Assembly (NCBI GenBank): GCA_016647705.1
Contig: CM028326.1
Location: forward strand, 3,658,001 to 3,722,000
DNA: 64,000 bases
Direction: 5' to 3'
From: Eucommia ulmoides
Lineage: Eukaryota > Streptophyta > Magnoliopsida > Garryales > Eucommiaceae
Part shown: piece by piece, positions 35,321 through 47,660 of the stretch
Position numbering within the stretch: position 1 is the first letter of the stretch
Layout of the letters: each line of letters starts with the position of its first letter
The notes under the pieces: model-generated
Databases searched by the model: none
What the model was told of the DNA's origin: nothing
Seen by the model: only the letters and a program-made list of their open reading frames with translations
Program-made: the position numbers and the translations under genes

Positions 35321-36650
35321 TTGGAAAGTATCATTCAATTTAGATAGCGAGCCGATGCACGTATTGATTGTGTATCGTGATCAGTTAGATCGTCTACAAG
35401 ATTATGAGGTCAGTTACAGATTTACGTAAGATGTTACTAATGTTTTATATATGATTATATTTATTATTTAATTAATTTATTTGTATGTTCTTTGCAAGGT
35501 TATTTGGATGCCGTATCCAACTGATCTCTTGAACCAATTACCACAATATTGTCGTGATGGCGAAGAAATTTGGATGGCGTCTGTGCCCCTGATATGCTAC
35601 GAAATTGTAGAGTATCATTACCCCCATCGCACACTACGACAGTTTGGTTTTTGCCAAGGAATTCCCTGGCTGAGCGACACATATAAAGATATGCATTTCA
35701 ATAGCCGGAGGGGAAAATTTGGCACAGACTGGTCGATAGTGCACGGGGCACATATACGAGCATGGGATAGCCGGCGACCACCAGATTTAAGTAACCTTCA
35801 GGTTGGTACAGATGTATTTGATGATTACATGCCTTGGTATTGGGGAGTCACAAGGCGGTTCATAGTGAACCCATCTTACCGACCAAACTTCGGCTATCAT
35901 GCAGTAGGAGGTCGTCCGACGATAGAGGTATAATTTAATTAGAACATATATTTATTATTTTGTATAATGTTCATTTACTTAGGTGTAATTAACTTTATGT
36001 TGCAGGAACCCGATATTTCAAACCTGATGCGAATGAGTGAACTTGCAATTGAAACAAGACAACCAGAGGATTTTGAACGGGTTACATACTTATCGCGCGA
36101 CATTTGTTCCCGTGCCTATCGTCGGCAGTTGCCACACCAGATGCCTAGTCCGGGACACCAAATGTCTAGTCTGGGACACCTGATGCCGAGTCCGGGACAC
36201 CAGATGCCGAGTCCGGGACACCTGATGCCGAGTCCGCCGTTGGATACGCGAGATCAGCCGTTGGATGACGACGTCAGTGCCGGACCATCTAACTACGGGA
36301 TGGATAATTTCTTTTCAGATTATGGTACCGAACTGGGCGTCAGTTCCGGATGGTCAGTGGGTAACACATTTGTCACCCCGATGATGGATGTTCCATCATC
36401 GAGCTCAGTATCTGTTCCTCGTGTGACACATGGTGTACCCAGAGGAATTGGAAGACGCGTGTCACCAGTCCCATGGGAGCGAAATGATGAATATTTGTTG
36501 CCCATCGTGGAGGAACCAACATATCCATCTACTATGGACTTGGGACACATTACTCAAGTTGATCATCTCCAGACGGAGGACGCCGAAGAACTTCCACTTC
36601 CTTTACGGCGGCAACGGAGAAACATCAGACGTAGGGGGTGTGGTACATAG
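35321..36650 (+). CDS. Transposon-carried plant mobile domain (PMD, MAIN-like) protein, 5' end unresolved
   Basis: Three exons join in frame: 35321-35408, 35499-35927 and 36006-36650, with GT-AG introns. Signature parts of the aminotransferase-like plant mobile domain (the family of MAIN/MAIL1 and PP7 long-form homologues) are VYRDQLDRLQDYE, VIWMPYPTDLLNQLPQYCR, PLICYEIVEYHYP, LRQFGF, GTDWSIVHGAHIRAWDSRR and DDYMPWYWGVTRRF. The C-terminal part has five units of an octapeptide-like repeat (MPSPGHQ/L, MSS-GHL), then ends with a basic RRQRRNIRRRG. Earlier exons should lie within 34273-35320; a possible exon end is near 35237 (GGGTCTCGGTAC before GT), but I could not fix a start codon. Such genes occur as cargo of Mutator-type elements in plants; their role there is not known to me. 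Confidence 0.75.
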
Positions 36651-37404
36651 AAAGTCAATGACGACATGTATTATAAATTTGTAAAAATATATTATATATT
36701 CACATGTAATTTTATTTTAATTTCAATTAGTGTAATTTTTTTTTAAAAAAGCGCATTTTTGTTTTTTTTGGAATCATTTCATACTAATCAAAAAATGGTT
36801 CTTCTAAGCCAAATATGAATGAGGAAAATGGTGGGAAAATGGCGAAAAAAAAAAAAAAAAGAAAAAGAAAGAAGAAAAGCTTTCAAAGATTTGCACACTG
36901 CCGAAGAACGCACTGATCGTTCCGTTATTCTCTTTTATCTTTTTTTTTTTTTTTTTTTTTTGAAAAACGCAGAAGCTTTATGCGTTTTTCGAACGGGTTT
37001 TTTTTTTTTTTTTTTGGAAAAACGCAGAAAGCTTCTGCGTTTTTCAAACAAATTTTTTTTTTTTTTTTTTTTTTTTGAAAAACGCAGAAAGCTTCTGCGT
37101 TTTTCAAACAAATTTTATTTTATTTTTTTTGAAAAACGCAGAAAGCTTCTGCGTTTTTACTTTTTTTTTTTTTTTTTTTTTTTTTGGGCTTTAAGAAACG
37201 CAAAACCGATTTGCGTTTTTTAAAAACGCAAATCGGTATTGCGTTTTTAACTTTCACACCCACTGTTTAAACACGCATTTTGAAAATGCGTTTTTTGAAA
37301 AACGCATTTCGGTAATGCGTTTTACACCTCTCCCGTAAATAAGTTTGAAGTATACCGTTTTCAGAAATTATTTTTTTAATAAACAATTATTTGGTTAAGA
37401 ACTC
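35757..37404. repeat. Right inverted arm of the Mutator-type palindrome
   Basis: Inverse of 32625-34272. The outer 450 bp (about 36930-37340) contains repeated units GAAAAACGCAGAAAGCTTC-TGCGTTTTT separated by T tracts of 10-25 bases. Each unit is itself a short palindrome around AAGCTT. Confidence 0.88.
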
Positions 37405-37809
37405 CCTAAAAATTTGCTAGTTTTGGACAAACTGTACTTCGACGTTACATCCCTTTATTAGTACAATCTTTTCAGTGAATCAGTGTACTTATCCATTTTC
37501 ATCATGAATTAAGTGTTCCAAATTACACTAAAGGCCCCTAAACTAGTAATTTATTACAATAGATTTTCTATTTTTGGATTTAAACTCCTTTCCCTTTTCA
37601 ACTACTTTAAGTACTTTAATCTCATGATTACAACTGAACTACTTTTTTATTTCCCAAAAAGTAGCCCTTTTTTTTTTTACTTTTATTTTAAGTAATACAT
37701 ACACATGGGGTCAAGAACTCGAGGTGTGGTTTCATTGGTGGATTATGCATAGTTCAAAGTAATTAATCTTGATAACAAAAAATGACCCTAAATTTTATAA
37801 TTAATTTAA

Positions 37810-38540
37810 AGGAAAAATATCATTTAGATCTTCTAACTATTGACACATTTTTAAGTAATCCCTCTAAATTTAAACGTTTCATTTCAAACTCTCTACGTAT
37901 TATAACGTTTCAAATTCGTCCCTCCGTTAAAGATTCCGTTAAAATTAACAGAATTTCAGGGACAAAATGGTTTTTTTCACGTTTTTTAATTTTTTTAATC
38001 ATTTTTAATTAATTTCTTTTTTCTCTCTCTTCCTCCCCTTCCTCTCTCTCTCCCGCCACCTCCCTCTCCCTCCTTCCCTCTCCTCGCCACCTCCCTCTCC
38101 CTCTCCCTCTTTCTCCCCTTCCCCTTCCCCTTCCCCTCTCTCCCTCCTACCCTACCCCCTGCAACAGGGGTGAAAACACCCCCTGTTTTAGGGGGTGGTT
38201 CCACCCCCCTGAACCCCCTGAAACAGAGGGCGCAACCACCCCCTGAAACAGGGGGTGAACTCACCCCCTGTTACGGGGGTGGGGTGGGAGGGGAAGAGGA
38301 GGGAGAGGGAGGTGGCGGGAGAGGAAGAGAGAGAGAGATAAAAAAAAAATAATTAAAAAATTAAAAAAACGTGAAATTACCATTTTGCCTTTAAATTCCA
38401 TCAGTTTTAACTGAATTTCTAACGGAATGACGAATTTGAAACGTTATAATACGTAGAGAGTTTGAAATGAAATGTTTAAATTTAGAGGGACCACTTAGAA
38501 ATATATCAATAGTTAGAAGGTCTAAATTGTACTTTTTCCT
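37810..38540. mobile_element. 731-bp terminal-inverted-repeat element with a GC-rich palindromic core
   Basis: The ends AGGAAAAATATCATTTAGA and, inverted, AGGAAAAAGTACAATTTAGA are flanked by an 8-bp duplication TAATTTAA (37802-37809 and 38541-38548). Arms of about 190 bp continue with CTTCTAACTATTGA and CCCTCTAAATTTAAA. The centre (38155-38290) is a run of mirrored CACCCCCTGTTTTAGGGGGT-like units, very unlike the AT-rich surroundings. No coding capacity. Confidence 0.75.
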
Positions 38541-38929
38541 TAATTTAATACCCGGCAAATCCACTCAACTCCGATTAAAAATTCAAAATTACTGCACACT
38601 ATAAGAATTATAATATTTTTTTATATAAAAAAATTACTGTCACTTTTATATATTACAATAAATTTTTATCTATAAAAAATTAATATAATGTATGAACAGT
38701 ATAAAAAATAAATAAAATTCGTAAATGGTTAATTAAAAAAATGAGAAGAAAGCAAGAATATGTTTCCCAAGATTTTTCCTTCAATTTATTCATGAAAGCT
38801 ACATATATATAAACATGTGATTTTCTCAAATATTTAATTAATTTTAAGATTTTTATTTTCCAATTATTTTCAAAATTTATATAATTATTTGTTATATGAG
38901 AAATAATATTTCGTTTTTATAGTAAGGAT

Positions 38930-39440
38930 GAATTAAGTATTTGGTCCCCTAAAGTGTGTGGTAGGTGTCAATGTGGAGCGTCAGATTTGTAAAATTGTAT
39001 ATTTGATCCCTTAAGTTTCATATTAATTTGTTTCAATCCCAAAAAATTTAAAAAGTTGTTAATATTTTCGGTGGAAAATGGGTCATGCTCAGTACGAGAA
39101 CTTATAATGGAGATAGTTGATCATGTCATCATCCTATTAAACCTACGACATTATCCCATAACCTTTTCCTAACAACAATTCATCTGAAAAATGAGGAAAA
39201 GAAGCGTGAACAGTTATTAGATAAAAATGTCTTATGTTTAATGGAGTGAGAAAATGACAAAATATCGTCATTAGAAAATCATTTGCTGAGTATAATTCAT
39301 TTTTCGTCCAAAATCATTAAAAATATTTCTAATTTCACAGGATTGAAATAAATATAAAATTTGAGGGATTAAATATGCAATTTAACAAACGATGCCCCCC
39401 ATACTTCAAAGGCCAAAAATATAATTTTCCCTTTTAGGTT
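38930..39440. mobile_element. MITE family A (copy 2)
   Basis: The left part reads TTTGGTCCCCTAAAGTGTG and TTGTATATTTGATCCCTTAAG. The right part is the inverse (GGGATTAAATATGCAATTTAAC, then GGCCAAAAATATAATTTTCC; shown in parts). This is the copy without an internal insertion. No open frame. Confidence 0.55.
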
Positions 39441-41634
39441 TAACTAATTCTTTCAATTACAAGTAATTTCATAGTTTATTTATTGAAAATTTTATCTTCA
39501 AAATAGTTTCATGTCACATAAATAAGTAGGCAAAATGAGCCAAAAATTGATTATGTTTAAAACTAAGATTTTTCTTAATTATATTATCATAATTATTGTT
39601 AATTTGTACATGTGACATTCAATTATCTTATGAAATTGCAAATTAAAATAATTGAAAATGTGAGTCAAGCAAATAATATTAAATTTCAATCACTGAAAAG
39701 CTTCAACCCACGAATAGGGTTAAGCAAATCTTAGCCATGCAAAATATTGTTTTCAAAGTCAATTTTGAACTCATATAACAACTTGTCTCTAATTTATTAT
39801 GAAAATATATGAAATGACTTTGGTATTAGTCAAGACGACAGTAGTGTTTCGGTATAAACTCTATAAAATTTTAAGTTTATCTTTTTTTTATTATTTATTT
39901 ATCTAAAATTATTTTAAAAAATAAACGCGCTACAATTGACTATAAGGTTTATCTCCAAATGATTGACAAACCAAGAGTACAAGACGAGTATAGTTGAGGG
40001 TAGTTAGTCGAGTGGCAGCTCCTCACCTTTCATATGATCGGGACACCGAGACTGCTACTCTCCATGAAAAATGTAAAAATGTTGTAATGAATATTCAAGA
40101 AAAATATATTTTTCTTTCTTTTTTAAAGATAGGATTTTCCAGCTATGGGGATGGTTTACTTGCAGAGTAGAGACAAACCTAAATTTTCAGGCAAAGGGTG
40201 ATACTGCTGGTTGCAATCAATGCAATCCCTGTCCGTTGGGTTGGACATGCAAATTTGTTTGAATTTTCCTGGACTTATTTGGCAATAAACACGATGTATT
40301 ATTGATGCATACTAGCCACCTAGGGCCTCCTGCACCGACCTCCAGAGTGAGAATAAGTTAAATTCCTAGAAAATTTTGAGAGAGTAGTAATTTTTAAATT
40401 TAATACGTACCTCGGTCGATATCCCTTCTTAGTATTTATATGCGTGAACATGTCTTCATCAAATCTCGGCATATCTCTATAATGCCCATATAATTTGCGA
40501 GATTGAAGATTTATGAGCCGTTATCATAAATATCAAATTCTCATTCCTTAAATATAGGGTCTAGTAACTGTTCCTGAACTAGATAGTAATCCTTCCAGAG
40601 CCCTGGATGTTGTCTCAGCCATCCTTGGTTATCCCGAGAATTGTCTGGGAGCACTCAAACTTCATACTCGAGAGGCTCTCAGTTATAATTGTTGTTGACA
40701 TTGTCTTTGGTTTTGATCTTGGAATCCTAGCAGAAACCTCAAATCCTTATATTGAGTTCAGACTCATGTGAATTGCACGTGAGTCTTGAAGTCTGATTCT
40801 TCACATACACGTGTATTCCACGAGAACTTCTTACTCGTGATATTATTTGGAACTTTCCAAAATATCCCTCAAGTACTTTTAAAATAAAAGGGCAACTAAA
40901 TTCTTAAAAAAATCACATACGCGCGCGCGCACATATATATATCACGTGTTTTGGTTCGCCCTAAACAAATTCTTACACCGGGGGTAATTATCAGTGAAGA
41001 ATCTTCGTCATGAGAGTAAGTATTTCAGGAGAAGATAATTCTAAACTGAATGTATATCAAATTGGTCGTACATTTTCTCACACCAATAAGGGGTATTTAT
41101 AGTTCTTCGTTAGAGGGAAAATAGGGGAGAGAGAGAGAGAGCATGTAATCCTGAATCCGTTTTAAAGAGCACACCCATAGCGTAACTAACATTCTAACCA
41201 AATCTGCTCAAGAACTCCACCCGTGCATGAATTCAGGTGCTGGGTGGCCATGGGTCTGACTCGTGAGTTGCTTGCCCACAGGGCTTTGGCCCATCCAGGT
41301 AGGGGTCTTGGCCCCATCTGAGATGCGGAGGCCCTGGACCCATTTGAGGTAGTTCGGACTTGTTGCTACGCATGTGTTCTAGACCCAATTCAACGTAAAT
41401 TCACATAAACAACTCATGACCAAATTCACCATCATCAATATATATATATAAACAAACTAGATTCGCCCCGTGGGTGTGTTTCAATTTTCAAATGCAAGTG
41501 AGTTAGTTCATAACGAAGAGTTAGTTCGTAACAAAAGGTGTGCATGAATGAATGATGAGGTAGTTGATGATAGTGAGTCCCAAAGCACGCATGCAAACTC
41601 AACTTTATGAACATTTATTTATATGCAGATATAC

Positions 41635-41692
<58 letters not shown>

Positions 41693-42184
41693 GGTTGGTT
41701 TGTAAAAAGGCCCCCAACCTAAAGAGTCTATCACTGATCCACAGCCTCATGTGGTGTGGGCCAGTTTATCAGCTGTGACACAGAAGACCCCACACCCTTT
41801 GCTTTATTGTCACTATTACTTCTTTCTTCTTTTCTGTCCCGGCCCTTAGAAACATTTTTTTATCAATTATCATGCATACATACAATACCCCACCTCCCAT
41901 CCATTCACTCCTCAATCTCGCACACACATTAACTCTGTCTTGTATGTGCCAGCTAGCCCCGACGGAGAAAGTCACAATAAACCAAACGTCCATTTGTTGA
42001 TTTGTGCACCTCAAAAACGCAATTCCAACTTAAAATTATATGGTATTGAGTGTAGTAACTCTATTGACGTATATAATTTGAAAAATTGATGTAAGATAAA
42101 AATCTAATAAATAGTATGCACAACGCACCAATGCATGGGGGTGTACTATATGTTATTTTTTCTCTCCAAGCTTCAAATTGCGCT
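39441..42184. other. Intergenic DNA, moderately complex, unassigned
   Basis: No gene recognised. A short SINE-like patch (about 39995-40075, GTAGTTAGTCGAGTGGCAGC, CCTTTCATATGATCGGGAC) may be tRNA-derived. The tract 40150-41400 has balanced base composition, unlike the AT-rich DNA around it, and could be a decayed retroelement or LTR, but no protein or end motif supports that. An (AT)n(AG)n microsatellite is at about 41634-41690. Confidence 0.4.
41634..41690. repeat. (AT)n(AG)n microsatellite
   Basis: AT repeats run into 40 bp of AG repeats, the same composite form as at 18811-18865. Confidence 0.9.
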
Positions 42185-42605
42185 AATTATGTGGCGTTTG
42201 GTTAGTATTTTTGCCTTTTCTAGTTTCTACTTTTAATACACTGGGATGAGAATTTTATTTCCGTTCTGAATTATTCAGAGAATAGAAACATGTTTGGTAA
42301 CGACCATTGTCTTGAAATTGTTTCCTTTAATTTATGAGAATAGAAATAAGAACCACATTGGTTGCAACATTTTTTTTTTTTTTAAATATTTGGTGGTTGG
42401 CGGATGGTGGTGGCCGGCAGGGTGGTAGTGGAAATAATTTTGTGGAAGTGAATAGGAATCAACATTTTTTTTACTTCTCACATTCTTAATAAATTTAGGA
42501 ATTACTCTCAAAATTTTGGGAACAAAAACTTGTTTGTTAAATACATTTTTGTACATTAATTCCAAAATTTTGGGAGCAGAAACAGAAACAAAATGGGGCC
42601 TTCGA
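42185..42605. mobile_element. MITE, family C (copy 2)
   Basis: Opposite orientation to 6724-7110; shared tracts include GAATCAACATTTTTT and CAAAATTTTGGGA. The interior has a TGGTGGTGGCC patch. The ends are approximate (GTGGCGTTTGGTTAG to GGGGCCTTCG). Confidence 0.45.
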
Positions 42606-43309
42606 CACTAATTCAAAACTCCGTCAAATATTGTGTTATAAGTAAAAACGTAAGGGTGTGGAGCAAATTTTGTCCAAACATAAAGGGTATAAAGTGTTAC
42701 TTATCCAAAGACTTGAAAAGCATTTAAAGAGAAATGAATAAATTGTCTCATTTGTCGGTGTGAATTGTTGACTATATTGTGGATCTTATTTCTAATAAAA
42801 AGTAATAATAAAAAAATCATTAAAAACTCAAAAAATAAAAATTAAAAAAAGGCATATATTCTTGACCAACTTGTTACCCCCCATTACTTAGCATCAACAT
42901 CCTATGAAGCTTTCCACGAATCATGAGTTGTTTTATTGGTTTACTAGAAAGGATATACTCAATATATGTCATGTAATTGATGGATTTGGAAATTTAGTGT
43001 ATATACAGACACACTAGAGATTTCGAAAGATATTGTATTGACTTTTCTAATTTATAAATATAAAAAAAATAATAAATAATAACAAAATAATCAATTAAAT
43101 AGAAATATAAAAATTAAATAGTACAAAATGTAATTTTATTTAACCGTTTTAGAAGTGAAAATGTAAATTTTTTGTACCAAATATTTTGGGATATTTTGTT
43201 AGTTGGTTAGAAATATTATATAATACAACATTATAAGTATTTGAAATAGTATTTGATCTCAACTGTTAAATTTAAAATTGATCCAACGGGTGAAAATGTT
43301 CAATTTAAA

Positions 43310-46300
43310 CGTTAGGGCGTTCCTTACTAGTGACACACTACATTTTCACCGCCCAGATGTAATGAATAATGAGAGAGGGTGGGCTACATAGGGCATCGCC
43401 CGGAAATGATGCGCTATGTTTTTGCCCGGATACGATGTCAATGAGAGAGGGTTGTTACATTATGGTGGATGGGTGTAGATAAATAAGTTAGTCCATGAAA
43501 ATAAGTTTAGGTTGACAACTTGGAATATAGGAACGTTGACGGGTAAGACCCGAGAATTGGTGGACATAATTTGTAGAAGGAAGATTAATATTCTATGCTT
43601 ACAGAAACTAAGTGGGTTTGAGAGAGGTCTCGAAAAATTGAGAGTACGAGATATAAATTATAGTATACAGGGAAGGATAAACATAGGAATGAGGTGGGTA
43701 TCATGGTAGATAGGAATTTAAAGGATAACGTTGTTGATATTAGGAAAGTAGGCGATAGGATGATGGTTATGAAGTTGGTAATTGGAGAAGAGGTGATTAA
43801 CGTTATTAGTATGTATGCTCCTTAAGTTGGACTACAAGAAAATGTTAAACGAGAATTTTGGGAGAAGATGAACGAAATCGTTTAAAGTATACCTAACCAA
43901 GAAAATTTATTTATTAGGGGAGACTTGAATGGACATTTCGGGAAGGAAATGGAGACTTTCGAGAAAGTACATGGTGGTTATGGATTTAGGGAGAAGAATG
44001 CAATGGGTGAGATGATTTTAGATTTTGCTATGACGTGTGATTTAATTTTTCTAAATACATGTTTCAGGAAGAGGGATGAACACCTATCACATTTAAGAGT
44101 GATCAGAGGAATAACCGGATAGATTTTGTCCTTACTAGAACGAGTGATCATTTAATATGTAAGGACTGTAAATCTTACCCGGAGAAAGTATTACTACCCA
44201 ACATAGACTAATGGTCATTGATCTGAAGTTTCAGGGGTGAAAACGGGAGTCTAAGATAAGTAGGCATGTAAAGATACATTTGAGAGATCTAAGAGATGAA
44301 AAGATGGAGTTGTTTAAGGATAAAATTAGCAAGGATGAGTTATAAAAGAGACATGAGGATGTGAACAAAATGTGGATTGATATGGTTAGTCGTATTAAAG
44401 ATATATAAAGAAAAGTTTTAGGAGTTTGTAGAGGAGGAGGACCATAATATAAAAAAAGTTGATGGTGGAATGAAGAGGTCCAAAAAGTCGTTCGGGACAA
44501 AAAAAATAACTTATAAAGAATGGAAAAAATATCGAAGTCGGGAGAGTTTGGAGAAATATAAACATGCAAAAACGGAAGTGAGAAAAGTAATTAAATAATC
44601 AAAATTTAGGGTGTATGATAATTTGTATCAAAAGTTAGATACAATAGAGGGGGAGAGAAAGATATTTAAACTTGTTAGGCAACGTAAACGAAAGACTAGA
44701 GATATTGAAAATGTCAGATGCATCAAAGACATTAATGAAAAAGTATTGGTGAAGGATGAGAAAATTATAGAACGATGGGGGAGTTATTTTTATAATTTAT
44801 TTGATGAGAATGACGTTGGAAAATCTAGACTAGAGTTGCTTAATTTATCTTCAGATAAGATTTATAGGTTTCATAGAAAAATTTAGGATTTCGGAGATTA
44901 GAATAGAACCAAGGAAGATGAGAATTGGAAAAGCAGTAGGGTCAGATGAAATCCCTATAGTGGTGTGGAAAAGTTTGGGAGATATTGAGAGAGAGTGGTT
45001 GACTAGACTTTTCAATAATATTTTGAGGACTAAAAGAATGTTTGACGATTGGAGGAGGAGTATCGTAGTGCCCATCTATAAAAATAAAGGAGATGTTAAA
45101 AGTTGCACGAACTATCAGGATATAAAACTTATGAGTTATACTATGAAAGTTTGGGAGAGAGTGATAGAATATAGAATAAGACATGAAACGAGTATAAAAG
45201 AGAACCAATTTGGATTTATACACAACCGACCAACCACTGAAACTATTTATTTACTCAGGAGATTAATAAAAAAATATAGAGTAAAGAAGAGAGATTTATA
45301 TATGGTATTTGTGGACTTGAAAAAAGCTTATGATCGAGTACCCATAGAAGTTTTGTGGTGGTTGCTAGAAAAGAAAAATGTATCCAATGTGTATATCAAG
45401 GTAATTAAGGATATGTATGAAAGTATAGTCACTAGTGTTCAAACATGAGGAGGCGTACTTGTGCATTTCCTATTAATATAAGCTTACATTAAGGATCATT
45501 TTTAAGTTCTTATCTTTGTTCTGGTGATGGATGAGCTCACAAAACATATTCAAGATGGAGTAGCTTGAAATATGTTGTTTGCGAATGATATCGTATTAGT
45601 TAACGAAAGTATAATAGGTCTTAATACTAAGTTAGAAAGATGGAAAGAAACTTTAGAGTCTAAAGGTTTGAAGGTTAGCAGAAGTAAGGCGAAATACATG
45701 CATTGCAATTTTAGTAATGCCTGGAGAGATGGTAGGGCGGTCAAAATTAGAGATGATGAGGTGCCGAAGGCTGATCATTTTAGATATTTAGGTTCAATGA
45801 TTTAGAGCAATAGCGAAATTAAGGAGAATATTATGCACAGAGTCAAGATAGATTGGTTAAAGTAGAGAAGTGCAGTTGGGGTGATTTGTGATCGTAGAAT
45901 TCCGTTGAAACTTAAAGAAAAATTCTACAAAACTGTTATAAAACCAGCGCTTCTGTATAATTCGGAATATTGAGTGACAAAAACGAATCATGTTCAGAAA
46001 ATTGTGGTGACAAAAATGAGGATATTGCGGTGGATGAGTGGAAAGACGAAAATAGATAAAATTAAAAATAAAACTACTAGAGAATTTAAGAATAACACCA
46101 ATCGAAGAGAAAATTAGAGAAAATCGTTTTCGATGGATTAGACATGTGCATAGAAGACCCATAGAAGCACTAGTGAGAAAATGTGATATAGTTTAAGTGT
46201 AGGGGACTAATAGAAGGAGAGGTAGACCTAAGAAAACGTTGGACAAGACTATTAGAAATGATTTAATGACATTAAATATGACAGAGAAGATGACCCTTGT

Positions 46301-46320
46301 TGTTGTATTGTTGTATTGAC
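43310..46320 (+). mobile_element. Decayed RTE-clade LINE
   Basis: A non-LTR retrotransposon remnant. The apurinic endonuclease begins at about 43512 (TTWNIGTLTGK, IDIICRRKI-like, then RIDFVLTRTSDH near 44115). The reverse transcriptase runs from about 44880 to 45810: RIGKAVGSDEIPIVVWK, motif A MVFVDLKKAYDRVP, then FANDIVLVNE where FADD is expected, so the first catalytic Asp of motif C reads Asn, then FRYLGSMI. The C-terminal part contains RWIRHVHRRP and NDLMTLNMTEK. The frame is broken by several in-frame stops (for example after DMYESIVTSVQT near 45448 and after FRYLGSMI near 45805) and by frame changes between the endonuclease and RT. The 3' end is TTGTTGTATTGTTGTATTG, the short-repeat tail typical of RTE elements. 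Inactive and old; no target duplication found. Confidence 0.85.
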
Positions 46321-46804
46321 AATAGTCTAATTTTGATATTTTTTTTTTGAAATTTGACTAGTGGTTTAACAATATGATTTTTTTAAAAAAAATAATAATA
46401 AAATATGTTTGTTCAAATGGAGAAAGGTTACAAAATTTGTAATATTGTAAAAAGAAAAGTAAACTAATTAATTGGAACATAATAGGTAATTTGAGTTATA
46501 TAATTTCCTGGATTGTGGCTATATTGATTTTCTAATTTATAATTTTTAAAAAATATTAAAAAAATTGTCAATTAAATACGAATCTAAAATTTAAAGAGGA
46601 CAACATATAATTTAATTTAATCGACTTGAAAATGGAGGTGTGAAATTTTTAGATGTGATTATTTTTTTTTTATAATTCAATCTCATTCAAATCAATCCTA
46701 ATATATATATTTTTTTTTTCACAAAAACAAAATCAATTTGTTTATATAGATTTTTATAAAAGAAAATAGTGGATAAATATACATAACTTTTCCTTGGGGG
46801 TAGG
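46321..46804. other. AT-rich spacer after the LINE
   Basis: Contains nothing I can identify. Confidence 0.4.
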
Positions 46805-47525
46805 GAGTGAATTATATTTTTGGTCCTTAAATATGAGATAGGTGCCTACCTAGATTATAAGATTTATCAAATTGTGCATTTGATCTCTTAAAATATGTTT
46901 GGCTGGAAGTATGAAAAAAGAAAAGGAAAAAAAAAATAAAGAGATAATATTTTTATCCACTGTGAAAAGAAAATTATTTTCTCTAATGTTACTTAGTTAA
47001 AAAAGAAAATGAAAGGAGAAAAAATAATTTACTTTTATGTAATTTATTATTTTGCCCTCACATATTATAAAAATAAATTAAAAATTTTATCATTAAGGGT
47101 ATAATTATAATTTTAATACCTTTAACTATTTTCCTTCAATTTTCTTCCTAAATTTGTAAGAAAAAAAAATTGTCTCGAAAATTGTGTTTTATCCATTTCG
47201 TTTTCTTTTCTCTTCTATTTTTCATCCAACCAAACATGATTTTTTTTTTTCTTTTCCATTCATTTCCTATCCAACCAAACACACACCCTTAAGCTCTATA
47301 TTTGTTTCAGTTCCGCAAAATAAAAAACGTTGTTACTGATTTGGATGAAAAATAAGTTGTATTCAACACGTGGTTTTGTAATAGGAATATTTTTATTATT
47401 TTATTTAATCTAGAATATTTTCTCCTCAAACATTTGGCGTCGAGAAAGTAAACAACATTTGTAATTTTATGAATTGAAACAAATATAAAGCTTGGGCACT
47501 AAATGTGCAATTTGACAATGGGAAG
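46805..47525. mobile_element. MITE family A (copy 3), interrupted by MITE family B
   Basis: Family A flanks: ATTATATTTTTGGTCCTTA and TTGTGCATTTGATCTCTTA on the left, GAAACAAATATAAAGCTTGG and AAATGTGCAATTTGACAA on the right. Between about 46895 and 47285 sits a family B copy (ends TGTTTGGCTGGAAGTATG and TATCCAACCAAACACAC; core AAGGGTATAATTATAATTT), in reverse orientation to the family B copy at 31640. Confidence 0.55.
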
Positions 47526-47660
47526 AAAGAAAAAGTAAAATGGACAATAAAGGCAACAAACCAGAAACACGACGAGATGATTACAGCTGTGGATAAGCTG
47601 ATTCTCCATTCAGGAAAACCTGAACTCCACTTGCCTTAACGGCGAGGAGTTCAATTTCAA

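Larger units (their letters stand above)
32625..37404. mobile_element. Mutator-type palindromic element carrying a plant-mobile-domain gene
   Basis: A 4780-bp element. The ends GAGTTCTTAACCAAATAATT and its inverse are flanked by a perfect 10-bp target duplication CCTAAAAATT (32615-32624 and 37405-37414). Duplications of 9-11 bp and long terminal inverted repeats are marks of Mutator-like elements. The left arm (32625-34272) and right arm (35757-37404) are near-identical inverted copies of about 1.65 kb. Each arm has, from the outside in, A-tract-separated AACGCA/TGCGTT hairpins and a coding part. The unique centre (34273-35756) holds upstream exons of the same gene. No transposase was found, so the element is non-autonomous. 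Near-identity of the arms and the perfect duplication suggest a young insertion. Confidence 0.85.

Noticed and set aside
37995-38352. Pro/Gly/Arg-rich frames in the GC-rich core
   Set aside because: Explained by the mirrored CCCCCTG repeats of the 37810-38540 element.
39995-40075. Second tRNA gene
   Set aside because: Only A-box-like sequence is seen; there is no cloverleaf or B box, so at most a SINE fragment.
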